From: Bythopirellula sp.
GTDB lineage: Bacteria > Planctomycetota > Planctomycetia > Pirellulales > Lacipirellulaceae
Direction of reading: 5' to 3'
DNA length: 34,306 nucleotides
Assembly: GCA_028285205.1 (NCBI GenBank)
Contig: JANQQA010000161.1
Span: 1 to 34,306, forward strand
A program made the position numbers and the translations under genes. This document shows positions 1 through 6,702 of this stretch, piece after piece. Positions within the stretch are counted from its first letter, which is position 1, and each line of letters opens with the position of its first letter. The notes beneath the pieces were generated by a model. It was not told the DNA's origin, did not search any database, and saw only the letters and a program-made list of their open reading frames with translations.

Positions 1-445
1 AATCGAGCGCGATCGCCTGCTCGGCCCGTTGCTCGGCCTGATCGATGTCGCCGATGTCCAACAGCATTTCGCCCGCACGGACGACCGTCGGCGCGTGCCT
101 AGGATCAATCTTCACCGCGGCTTCCATGTGAGCTACCGCCTCCACGCGCGATTGCGTCTGCCAGAGCGCCTCGGCCAAGTGTCGCCGAGCATCGGCATCA
201 GTGGGGCTGGTGGTTACGGCTTCGTCCAATACGGCCCGTGCGCGGTCCCATTGCCCCAGTTCCATCGCGGTCACACCATCGTGCGACAGTTCGCGACAAG
301 TCGCAAGCGACTCGGGCACAATCTTGCGATTGCGCATCGACATACAACCACACGTGCTCAGCAGTACCAACGCCAGCGACGCAACGAGGCACGGATGACG
401 ACGCGGTTCGGGCTTATTGACAATACGGATCAGGATATCGTTCAT
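1..445 (-). CDS. TPR-containing lipoprotein, 3' part cut off by window edge
   Basis: Reading the minus strand from the ATG at 445 gives 148 open codons with no stop before the window edge, so the C-terminus lies outside. The N-terminus is basic, then hydrophobic (VASLALVLLSTCGC), with a lipobox-like LSTC at residues 29-32, which predicts lipidation and membrane anchoring. From about residue 45 the pattern is helical-hairpin TPR-like: an A-x-x-x-x-x-G-x-W-D-R-A type helix, then DADARRHLAEALW and HAPTVVRAGEMLLDIGDIDQAEQ. TPR domains serve as protein-protein scaffolds; the partner is unknown. AAAGG lies directly against the ATG, too close for a normal ribosome site. It is divergent from the hypothetical gene starting at 584. 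Lipoprotein plus TPR is well supported; the cellular role is not. Confidence 0.8.
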   Translation of the reverse strand, partial: MNDILIRIVNKPEPRRHPCLVASLALVLLSTCGCMSMRNRKIVPESLATCRELSHDGVTAMELGQWDRARAVLDEAVTTSPTDADARRHLAEALWQTQSRVEAVAHMEAAVKIDPRHAPTVVRAGEMLLDIGDIDQAEQRAEQAIALD

Positions 446-526
446 CCTTTCGCGAACTAACGGCGCGAGATAGTAGCAAGGCTGGTCAATCTGCTGCAAC
501 CCATGTGCCTGAGCTGCGCGATTTGG

Positions 527-532
527 TAGAAT
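527..532 (+). promoter_or_regulatory. Possible -10 element (TAGAAT) for the gene at 584
   Basis: TAGAAT lies about 50 bases upstream of the ATG at 584, in the 138-base divergent gap. No convincing -35 box sits 16-18 bases upstream, so this is a weak suggestion only. Confidence 0.2.
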
Positions 533-583
533 GGGGCCTGCTAGCAGATCCTATTACCAACGTCCGCAATTCCAGCTCCTACT

Positions 584-1015
584 ATGCCATCGGTTTTTGA
601 CCAAACTGGACTTCGCTTTGAATACCCCGAGAATTGGTCGCTCGAGGAAGCGTCGGATTACCAGATTGAACAGGTCGTCGTGTCGAGCCCTAACACGGCG
701 TTCTGGCAGCTCACTAAATACCCGGCCGATGCGGAGCTGGAACCGCTATTCGACGAGGCCCTGGCTGCGCTCCGGACCGAGTACCCGAAGATGGAGACCG
801 AGCCTGCTGCGGCCGAGCAGGTCGAGTCGCAGCCGCTGGTGGGTTTCGATGTGAACTTCATCTGTCTCGATCTCACCAACACCTGCTGGCTACGCGGATT
901 TCAGACGAGCGAGGCAACATACTTGCTGCTCTGCCAGGCCGAAGACCGCGAGTTTGCCCAGGTGTCGCCAGTGTTTCAGGCGATGCTAGCGAGCTTGTTG
1001 CGTCATCTGGCTTAA
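584..1015 (+). CDS. Hypothetical soluble protein, 143 aa
   Basis: The frame is open for 143 codons from an ATG. No signal peptide or membrane segment is visible. It opens with FDQTGLRFEYPENW, a pattern seen in small PsbP/DUF1795-like beta-sheet domains (an amphipathic strand followed by 'YP.nW'), and has alternating strand/helix character through to the C-terminal helix FQAMLASLLRHLA. That resemblance is my inference, not a firm family call. The gene stands alone: divergent from the TPR lipoprotein and convergent with the selenoprotein gene downstream. A strong terminator at 1328-1370 faces the right way to end its transcript, though about 310 bases separate the two. Likely a real gene of unknown function. 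Confidence 0.65.
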   Translation: MPSVFDQTGLRFEYPENWSLEEASDYQIEQVVVSSPNTAFWQLTKYPADAELEPLFDEALAALRTEYPKMETEPAAAEQVESQPLVGFDVNFICLDLTNTCWLRGFQTSEATYLLLCQAEDREFAQVSPVFQAMLASLLRHLA

Positions 1016-1327
1016 GTGTTGCAATCGGAGTGCTGGTACCCGCAAGCGTGTAAAAGCTACAAGCAAGCGGTGAGCAACGGACGATCGACCGTGGACGTAT
1101 GGGAACGCCTCAGCCGAGGAAAATCGATCTCAACTCGGTCGTCAGGCTGTTTGGCACGCGACCTGCATTAACCTCAGTCAGTCGTCACGCATGCGGCTTC
1201 GACTTCTGCCTGGCTCGCAACGGGCGGAAAGCTTGCGACCCAGCCGCGTGCCAACCTCGTCAAGAGCGTCGGAGTATGACGCCACACAGTTCCCGTCACG
1301 GGCAGCACGAGCACGACGCATCGAGAA
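1016..1327. other. Gene-free stretch upstream of a strong terminator
   Basis: I find no convincing gene here. Short open frames on both strands have no initiation signals and unnatural composition. It ends in a strong plus-strand terminator, so it may be a long 3' untranslated region of the 143-residue gene or may hold a small RNA. I do not recognise RNase P RNA, SRP RNA, tmRNA or 6S RNA in it. Confidence 0.4.
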
Positions 1328-1370
1328 GGGTCCGGGTAGCATCCCTCGCAGGGCTGCCCGGGCCCTTTTT
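1328..1370 (+). terminator. Rho-independent terminator
   Basis: GGGTCCGGGTAGC (1328-1340) pairs over 13 positions (two G-T wobbles) with GCTGCCCGGGCCC (1353-1365) around a 12-base loop, and TTTTT follows immediately (1366-1370). Only the plus orientation has the T-run. It lies between the convergent genes ending at 1015 and 1472. Confidence 0.85.
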
Positions 1371-1399
1371 CAATGACTAGGGGTGAAATGGCTAACGGC

Positions 1400-1432
1400 A
1401 ATGACGAATGACGAAACACCCAATGATGAATC
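1400..1432. repeat. Short heptamer repeat (AATGACG units)
   Basis: AATGACG is present twice in tandem at 1400-1413. A variant AATGATG follows after AAACACCC. Similar ATGACGAAT-rich stretches are, from memory, frequent in planctomycete intergenic DNA. No function is evident. Confidence 0.4.
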
Positions 1433-1471
1433 TTCGTTGACGGCGGGTTTCGCTCAGCCGCTATTCTCAGG

Positions 1472-1702
1472 TCAGCCGCCGTTTTCTTTGATCAAATCGA
1501 CGATTTCGTCGTGGGCAGGGAAGCGACCTTCTTCGAGCTTGCAGTAAATCAGCTGGTCGTCGATCTTCACGTCAAAGATCCCGCCGCTACCCTCGATTAG
1601 TTCCGGCTCGATGTCGCACTCTTGCTTAATCGTGGCCGCCAAACTGGTGGCCTGTGGCAGATAATCTCACATTACGCAGTATTTGATCGAGATATGCATC
1701 AT
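1472..1702 (-). CDS. SelW/Rdx-family selenoprotein (UGA-encoded Sec at residue 12)
   Basis: The minus strand from ATG 1702 reads as a complete 76-residue Rdx (SelT/SelW/SelH) protein if one in-frame TGA at 1669-1667 is read as selenocysteine. The N-terminus is MMHISIKYCVM-U-DYLPQA, matching the family's beta-strand plus YC-x-x-C/U-x-Y-x-P-x-A redox motif with Sec replacing the second Cys. The rest also fits: a GSGGIFDVKID strand pair, then IYCKLEEGRFP (usual form v-F-S-K-x-x-x-G-R-F-P), then a C-terminal helix DEIVDLIKENGG. The frame is unbroken to the real stop TGA at 1474-1472. A SECIS-like hairpin follows the UGA at the expected distance. The family has a thioredoxin-like fold and is thought to act in thiol redox reactions. 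It lies 72 bases downstream of the methyltransferase-like gene on the same strand, probably co-transcribed. The second ATG (1699) is an equally good start. The alternative is a nonsense-mutated Cys form. Confidence 0.85.
1634..1669 (-). promoter_or_regulatory. Bacterial SECIS-like element following the UGA codon
   Basis: On the minus strand the UGA (1669-1667) is followed by 22 bases and then an apical loop GTT (1644-1642). The stem is GGCC-a-CCA pairing with TGG-c-GGCC (1652-1645 with 1641-1634), seven pairs and one A/C mismatch. Bacterial SECIS elements lie inside the coding region just after the UGA, with a guanine among the first loop bases and the loop about 16-37 bases from UGA. All these conditions are met. 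Confidence 0.75.
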
Positions 1703-1774
1703 GAACTCACAATAAGGGGCCGCGTTAACGTGGCAATTCTAGACCGCGAACGCTTTGCGGTAAAATGCCAGTCG

Positions 1775-2557
1775 TTACACAAACCAAAACGTCTTCTCTT
1801 TCCATTGCCGATAGGGCTCTCCAAAGGCCTGTTCCAACACACGGTCTTCGAGCTTCGATCGATACAACTGCATCGCAATGAATGTCACGAGAATCGCTAT
1901 GCAAACCCAGTGGGTCCGGGCGGCGATGAGCCAAACGGCTGATTGGGCGAAGAACTGGCCAAAGTAGATGGGGTGACGGATCAAGCGGTAGGGACCCGTT
2001 ACTTTCAACTCACGCGGTTCGGGCACAATGCTCAAGCTGCGAAACAACACGCCGTAGCCCCACACTTCAAAGACAAATCCGAAGGTCATGATAACGCCAT
2101 AGGCGAGCGCTTGTTGCCAGTTGATCGTAGTTCGCCACAGAAACGCGTCGTACGCAACTTGCCAGCTTGGATCAACCATGCCCAACAGTGGCGAAAGCCA
2201 GATGGGAATGAGCGGCGCAAAACCTGTGAAAACGGTAAACGCAATCACCCAGCCATCGGAGGCCCGTGTGCGAGGTGGTAGACGAAAGCAAAACGCCAGC
2301 GCGATCAACAGAAACGTGAGGTCGATCATCACCGGAACCCACGGCATACGCACAATCTGACCACCGGGAAATTCACAGTAGGGCCCCAGTTGCCAGAATG
2401 GCGTGCGCCAGTACTTTTGCGCCTGGGATAGAAAGTACGCAAAGAAAAACGCCGCTCCCGCCACCCGAAACGCCCAATCCGGCGCCGCCAACCACAGCCG
2501 CATCGGCCAGGATCGGTGGTCGTTAGTTTCGGATGGGTTCATCGTCGCGGTACTCAT
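1775..2557 (-). CDS. Membrane methyltransferase-like protein (ICMT/PEMT-type)
   Basis: 260 residues with about five to six hydrophobic segments (for example around residues 30-45, 75-93, 102-118 and 150-170). The C-terminal signature is VTGPYRLIRHPIYFGQF followed by EDRVLEQAFGEPYRQWKEKT. This G-x-Y-x-x-x-R-H-P-x-Y block plus E-E/D-x-x-L-x-x-x-F-G-x-x-Y is typical of isoprenylcysteine carboxyl methyltransferase and related phospholipid methyltransferases, which bind S-adenosylmethionine at the membrane. The substrate cannot be told; bacterial members are poorly characterised. The same-strand selenoprotein gene starts 72 bases downstream, so the two may form an operon, suggesting a membrane or lipid redox link (inference). 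An upstream in-frame methionine choice (ATG at 2557 or at MNPSE) is undecided. Confidence 0.8.
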   Translation of the reverse strand: MSTATMNPSETNDHRSWPMRLWLAAPDWAFRVAGAAFFFAYFLSQAQKYWRTPFWQLGPYCEFPGGQIVRMPWVPVMIDLTFLLIALAFCFRLPPRTRASDGWVIAFTVFTGFAPLIPIWLSPLLGMVDPSWQVAYDAFLWRTTINWQQALAYGVIMTFGFVFEVWGYGVLFRSLSIVPEPRELKVTGPYRLIRHPIYFGQFFAQSAVWLIAARTHWVCIAILVTFIAMQLYRSKLEDRVLEQAFGEPYRQWKEKTFWFV

Positions 2558-2920
2558 TGGTTTCTATTTCTTGCCCTCAGGCCGCTCGGCCAGTTGTTGT
2601 TCTCGTCCGATTTTGGTCACCGACTTAGCACTGCATTCCGATGGCTTCGCCGGTCTGTGTTAGATTCGTGGCTCGAACTCCGTCGTGCCATGCCGCGCGG
2701 CGTCATCTGCAAGCATAGCTCATCGGAGCGAACGCAACTTCTTCGCCAAATCGGCCGCTTTTGTCGATTTGTCCCGCCTCGTTACGCTTGCTTTGAGGTT
2801 TTGAAAGGTTCTTCGTTTTCATTTACATAACCTCCGTCTCTTCAGCGGCGCTGCTAATTCACAAGTCCTTGCGGGTCCTGCGGTTGTGTCATCTTCTCTG
2901 CGAAAGCCGAGCCGAGTTGT

Positions 2921-2946
2921 GAAAGGTTTGAGATTATCAACCTTTC
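2921..2946. repeat. Perfect 8-bp inverted repeat
   Basis: GAAAGGTT (2921-2928) and AACCTTTC (2939-2946) are exact inverted copies around a 10-base loop. The plus-strand continuation AAAACTCCC has no T-run, so terminator function is unlikely. Confidence 0.5.
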
Positions 2947-3033
2947 AAAACTCCCTTCGCCCTCCGCACCCGCCTGCCACCCTTCACGCGTCACAATTAC
3001 CGCGTCCGCGCAGCGAGCAACGGTCCGCGACGC

Positions 3034-3072
3034 AGCTGGCTGCTCCGGTTGGCGTAGGGCCAACAGCCAGCT
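3034..3072. repeat. Hairpin with 9-bp outer stem
   Basis: AGCTGGCTG (3034-3042) pairs perfectly with CAGCCAGCT (3064-3072). Inside it TTGGC and GCCAA can extend the stem. No T-run follows on either side. Confidence 0.5.
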
Positions 3073-3125
3073 TAGCGGATGGTCTGGCCCAATTTCAACG
3101 AAGAACTTGGATGTCGAACGTGCTT

Positions 3126-3167
3126 GCTGAACGATGATCCCAGTGGGATCGAAACCGTGTGTTCAGC
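3126..3167. repeat. Nested inverted repeats
   Basis: A 15-base odd palindrome GATCCCAGTGGGATC (3136-3150) lies inside a second inverted pair, GCTGAAC (3126-3132) and GTTCAGC (3161-3167). It is about 150 bases beyond the 3' end of the interrupted DUF1559 gene. Without a T-run it is not a classical terminator. Confidence 0.5.
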
Positions 3168-3317
3168 GGTCGGGCGCCACCGATATCGCCGAGCCAGCGA
3201 ATTGCGTCGAATGCGGCGAGCTGATGTGATCCCGTGTCGAAACTGAGGGACGTGTATGCCGCAAGAGGCTTCACTCGTTGCCTGCAGGGCTTGTGATGTT
3301 GCCGCTCGCGATGACTA

Positions 3318-4283
3318 CTATCCTCGTTCGTCTTCCGGTTCCCAATCGGTGCGGTCAGCATCGTTGCGGGCAGCGCGCTGATAGTAGGTGATCACATCCA
3401 GGTCTTCGATGACGAACTGCAAGGAACCGTCGGAAAGAGCGAAGTGAGCGCCGCCGGGATGATGGCTGCCGAATGAACGAGATTGAAAATCAAGCAGCTT
3501 GTGTTCGACCGGATTGTGGTCGTTGTAAGAAAAGGCGTTGATCGGTTCCATCCCCGCGGCCAACACGATCGGCAGTGCCCACACGCCATTCTTCGCGGCT
3601 GACGCCCAACCACACCACCCGCTGTCGACGCTTTGATCGCAGTAACGAGACTCGCCAATCATGAACGTGTTGGAACTGCCGTCGGTGATCTCTTTGAACC
3701 CGATGTTCTCGTTCAGCATCAGCACGCCGTTGTCAAAGAACACACGCGCGTCCGACTGTGAGGTACAGGCCGGCTCCGCCCCTCCGCCTTGCACACCAAA
3801 GTACGTGATGTAATTCGTGCCTTCGGCAGAGACCGGATCCGTCGGGCACTTGAAGCTATCGTTTGGTTGCAAAAACAGCTCGTGATTCTAGCGGGACCCT
3901 TGCACGTTGGTGGTTGATGTGAACCCGGCCGAGAGATCGAACTGTTCGTACAGGTTCCCGCCTTCGACATACGGCAACACCAGCACGGTCCAAGGAGGAC
4001 CGTGAATTCCGCTGCCACGGCCGCAATCCTCGATCCTGTTGACTCCCTCCATGACGCTGCCCATGGGAAATTCGTCGCGAGCAGACTCATAATTGAGACA
4101 AGCCAAAGCCAGTTGCCGCATCCGATTGCCGCAGTCGGTCCGACGAGCTGCTTCGCGTGCGGCCTGTACCGCGGGTAGCAACAACGCGACAAGCACACCG
4201 ATAATCGCGATCACTACCAACAGTTCGACGAGCGTGAAGCCAACGAGACGAGCTTTGCCAATAGGTCGAAGTGATTTACGCAT
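3318..4283 (-). pseudogene. DUF1559 pseudopilin-like protein interrupted by one in-frame TAG
   Basis: From ATG 4283 the protein starts with a type IV pilin-like N-terminus (GFTLVELLVVIAIIGVLVAL, then LLPAVQAAREAARR), the hallmark of planctomycete DUF1559 proteins. These are membrane-anchored, prepilin-peptidase-type secreted proteins of unknown role. The frame runs to TAG at 3890-3888 and continues in the same frame without shift: NHELFLQPNDSFKCPTDP, then EITDGSSNTFMIGES, then SHHPGGAHFALSDGSLQFV, ending at 3318. All DUF1559 landmarks are present on both sides of the stop, and total length (about 321 codons) matches the intact paralogue at 16881-17849. A single change from CAG, TAC or TAT would make the TAG. 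Nonsense mutation, sequencing error, or stop readthrough are possible; I favour a recent pseudogene. Confidence 0.75.
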
Positions 4284-4509
4284 TGCAAAATCATCTGGAT
4301 ATGAGAAAAGGAGCTTCGATAGCAGTGCCCTTATGGTAAGTTCACGTGAAAACGCATGCAATAGCTGGCCCATCTGCCGTCGCCTGCACGATGGTGAAAT
4401 GCGGCAAAATGCCTTACTCGTCATCAGCTCTAGTCGTAGCCAGCTGGCCGCAGTCAGCGGCGGAAGCAGTTGGTGAACGGCGATTGCAATCCTGCTGGAG
4501 TCGCTCCCG

Positions 4510-4887
4510 ATGATCAGATCTGTGTTGGCAATGTTCGCACTCACGATGCTCCTGGGGTGCAGCGATGATGGAAGGTACCTGCTCTCGGGAAACGCTACCT
4601 TTCAAGGCGAACCGATTCCCAGTGGCGAGGTGCGGCTCACACCCGACGCGGACAAGGGCAATCGTGGCCCCGCCGTGTTGGCAAAGATCAAGGACGGACG
4701 TTACCAGACGTCTGAAGACAAGGGCGTCGTGGGGGGTGCCTACGTCTTGCGCGTGACCGGCTATGGCCAGGCAGTGAACTCGAAGGACCCGACGGCGCCC
4801 GATTTTGGCCGACGACTATTTCCAGCCCAACGCCTCTACGTCGACCTGCCTGAGGAAGACCACGAGTACGACATCGTCATCGAATAG
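4510..4887 (+). CDS. Small lipoprotein, 125 aa
   Basis: The ATG at 4510 is preceded by GGAG (4497-4500, spacing 9). The N-terminus MIRSVLAMFALTMLLGC is a lipoprotein signal with lipobox LLGC (Cys 17). The mature part reads like a single Ig-like or carboxypeptidase-regulatory-type beta domain: LLSGNATFQGEPIPSGEVRL, then GRYQT, then GGAYVLRVTGY. This is the common architecture of the small planctomycete lipoproteins that accompany DUF1559 genes. Here it is divergent from the interrupted DUF1559 gene (226 bases between starts), whereas the other pair in this window is co-directional and overlapping. No reaction can be assigned. Confidence 0.8.
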   Translation: MIRSVLAMFALTMLLGCSDDGRYLLSGNATFQGEPIPSGEVRLTPDADKGNRGPAVLAKIKDGRYQTSEDKGVVGGAYVLRVTGYGQAVNSKDPTAPDFGRRLFPAQRLYVDLPEEDHEYDIVIE

Positions 4888-4923
4888 CGGCATATTATGA
4901 ACGGCGATCACGCCGCTATTTTG

Positions 4924-6243
4924 CTAACGAACTGGCGAGAAAGTCATTCGATTGCGATACGTGCCTGGGCGATGACCAACGGTCTCCCAGCCGCGTCCGA
5001 CGGACGTAGCGGCAAGTGTGACGAAGATCTCGACCGAGGACTGCTTGCTGTCGCCTGACCGTCGGAACTCAATCGCGTTCATAGGCAGACCCCAGCCGGC
5101 GGTCGGCGAGAGGTCGGTACTCAGTTGTTGGGTCCAATCGTCCAGTTCTATCGTCCCAACGACCCGGTTTTCGTCGTGAAGCGAGATTGTCAGTGGCTCC
5201 CCACGTGTGAGTTTCCCAGACGCAAGCTGTCGGAAGGGGCCTTTTTCTCCCGAGGTCGCCTCGACCACATTGAACATTTCGTTAGCGCCAAGGTATGCCA
5301 TCCGCGCGGGTCGACCGGTCGGGTAGTCCGAGGGAAGTACTTCGATTTGAACTTCGGGGCAGGGCGAAAAACTCAAAGACAATTCGCTGTGCCCGGCCAC
5401 GATGAGCAAGGTGAATGTGTTGAGGTGTGAATAGGTATCCTCGGCGAGGGTTCGCCACGTGGTGCAGATGATTTCGTCGTTCTCTGGCTGGCGAAGCACC
5501 TCAACGATCGCTTGATCTTGGTAGGCGAAACGATGTTGACCGACGTCGATTGACTCAGTGGCGACGAGCTGACGACGGGTCGTATTCCGCGGCGCGATCA
5601 ATGACCAGAAGCCATCGGGCGAAATGCGGTCGAAACTTAAGCGCGGAAGACAGTGAACGTTGACGTGCTCGAAACTCACGAAGAGATCAGATGTGGCTGG
5701 GCGGTAGCTCGCCTGTTCGCCGAGCGCGATCTTCAGCTGAGGAGGCGCGGCGTGATCCTGCGTTACAGTAGGCGGCGTGATGTTCAACGGCCGCGTTGAA
5801 GACGTCGGTGGTAGCTGTGCCCAAACGCTGAAGACTCCTGCGAGCAAGCATACAGGAACGAGAACGATGCCGGATCGATGTTTCGGCCCGCCTCGATAAA
5901 ACATCCAGCACAGCGCAAAGCCGCATAACGAGATCATCAAACCGACCGCCCAAAAGCCGCGCAGGCTGTACGGGAACAACACGCGACCCGCGACCGCACC
6001 GCCGAGCCACCCTGACGAAATCAACAAGATTGCCGTGGCTACGAAGTATGTACGTTGCTTCCGCAGGTGCCAAACGCCCCAGACGGCAACCACCGCGACT
6101 ACGAGTGGCAACACCAAGTTCAGCCAAAATCGGCTATGAGTGAGCGGAAAGCCCTTAGGGCTGACCCACAGATAGGTGGTCGGAACGACGATGTGGACGG
6201 CGAATGTGAGTAGGCAAATGCAACGAAGTAGAAACTCTGTCAT
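4924..6243 (-). CDS. Hypothetical membrane protein, 439 aa
   Basis: The N-terminal 160 residues hold about five transmembrane helices: residues 5-25, 40-60, 68-88, 98-115 and 124-140. A roughly 280-residue extracytoplasmic part follows, rich in beta-strand and polar residues, starting with a Pro/Thr linker (QLPPTSSTRPLNITPPT). No catalytic motif is recognised. Twenty-four bases separate its start from the stop of the 97-residue membrane protein gene upstream, so the two are probably one transcript. Codon usage and composition look native. Confidence 0.7.
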   Translation of the reverse strand: MTEFLLRCICLLTFAVHIVVPTTYLWVSPKGFPLTHSRFWLNLVLPLVVAVVAVWGVWHLRKQRTYFVATAILLISSGWLGGAVAGRVLFPYSLRGFWAVGLMISLCGFALCWMFYRGGPKHRSGIVLVPVCLLAGVFSVWAQLPPTSSTRPLNITPPTVTQDHAAPPQLKIALGEQASYRPATSDLFVSFEHVNVHCLPRLSFDRISPDGFWSLIAPRNTTRRQLVATESIDVGQHRFAYQDQAIVEVLRQPENDEIICTTWRTLAEDTYSHLNTFTLLIVAGHSELSLSFSPCPEVQIEVLPSDYPTGRPARMAYLGANEMFNVVEATSGEKGPFRQLASGKLTRGEPLTISLHDENRVVGTIELDDWTQQLSTDLSPTAGWGLPMNAIEFRRSGDSKQSSVEIFVTLAATSVGRGWETVGHRPGTYRNRMTFSPVR

Positions 6244-6267
6244 CGCTCAAGTTATCACTCTAGGTCG

Positions 6268-6531
6268 TCATCCAGGTCCGACGGTCCCGAACACGTCGAC
6301 GACCCACCACTCGATGTAGACCATCAGCGGATTGTTATGTCCGAGCAGTAGGACCGGAGCGTAGAGCCACATCACGGCATAGAATCCATCCCAGCCGGTC
6401 GCTTCGCGAAGCCAGAACCCAAGGGCCAGCACCGGTCCGCTACTCAGCAAATAACCGATCACGGCGATGATGATGACCTGCGGCCAGCTGACTCTTTTTG
6501 CTCGCTCAGAGGTTGGAGGTTGGTCTGGCAT
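6268..6531 (-). CDS. Small two-helix membrane protein
   Basis: I start at ATG 6531 (MPDQPPTSERAKRVSWPQ); an upstream in-frame start near 6561 would add ten residues of less natural sequence. There are two hydrophobic stretches: VIIIAVIGYLLSSGPVLALGF and, after a tryptophan-rich turn, FYAVMWLYAPVLLLG. The end is YIEWWVVDVFGTVGPG. The layout (short polar N-terminus, two helices, tryptophan-rich tail) is that of many small planctomycete membrane proteins without known function. It is immediately upstream of the 439-residue membrane protein. Confidence 0.65.
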   Translation of the reverse strand: MPDQPPTSERAKRVSWPQVIIIAVIGYLLSSGPVLALGFWLREATGWDGFYAVMWLYAPVLLLGHNNPLMVYIEWWVVDVFGTVGPG

Positions 6532-6623
6532 CGTCGCGTAGGGCAGGGGCGAGGTACGCACGGTTTAGGGTTCTGACTCGTTTAAACGTCTGCACTTGCT
6601 TCCATCCTACCAAACGTTCGTCC

Positions 6624-6652
6624 TTGGTTTGATGGACTTTTCCTGGTATAGA
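6624..6652 (+). promoter_or_regulatory. Putative sigma-70-type promoter for the exchanger gene
   Basis: TTGGTT (6624-6629) and TATAGA (6647-6652) are separated by 17 bases, in the divergent gap about 50 bases upstream of the exchanger ATG at 6703. Prediction from sequence only. Confidence 0.4.
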
Positions 6653-6702
6653 TTGGGCTACATTAGCAAGCAATTCACTACTTCGTCGAGCGTGAAACGA
6701 CC

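Larger units (their letters stand above)
2558..3317. other. 760-base stretch without a supported gene, rich in inverted repeats
   Basis: No reading frame here has convincing coding character on either strand. It holds three clear inverted repeats listed separately and sits next to the interrupted DUF1559 gene. It may be decayed DNA. Confidence 0.5.

Noticed and set aside
1099..1419. Overlapping open frames of 93 aa (plus) and 81 aa (minus)
   Set aside because: Both run through the terminator hairpin, have no initiation signals and show no protein-like composition.
2516..3137. Open frames of 69-104 aa in the gap before the DUF1559 gene
   Set aside because: Low-complexity Arg/Ser/Cys-rich translations, no ribosome sites, and partial overlap with the methyltransferase gene on the other strand.
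3888..3890. Programmed frameshift in the DUF1559 gene
   Set aside because: The reading frame is identical before and after the TAG, so no frameshift is involved; only a single stop codon interrupts it.
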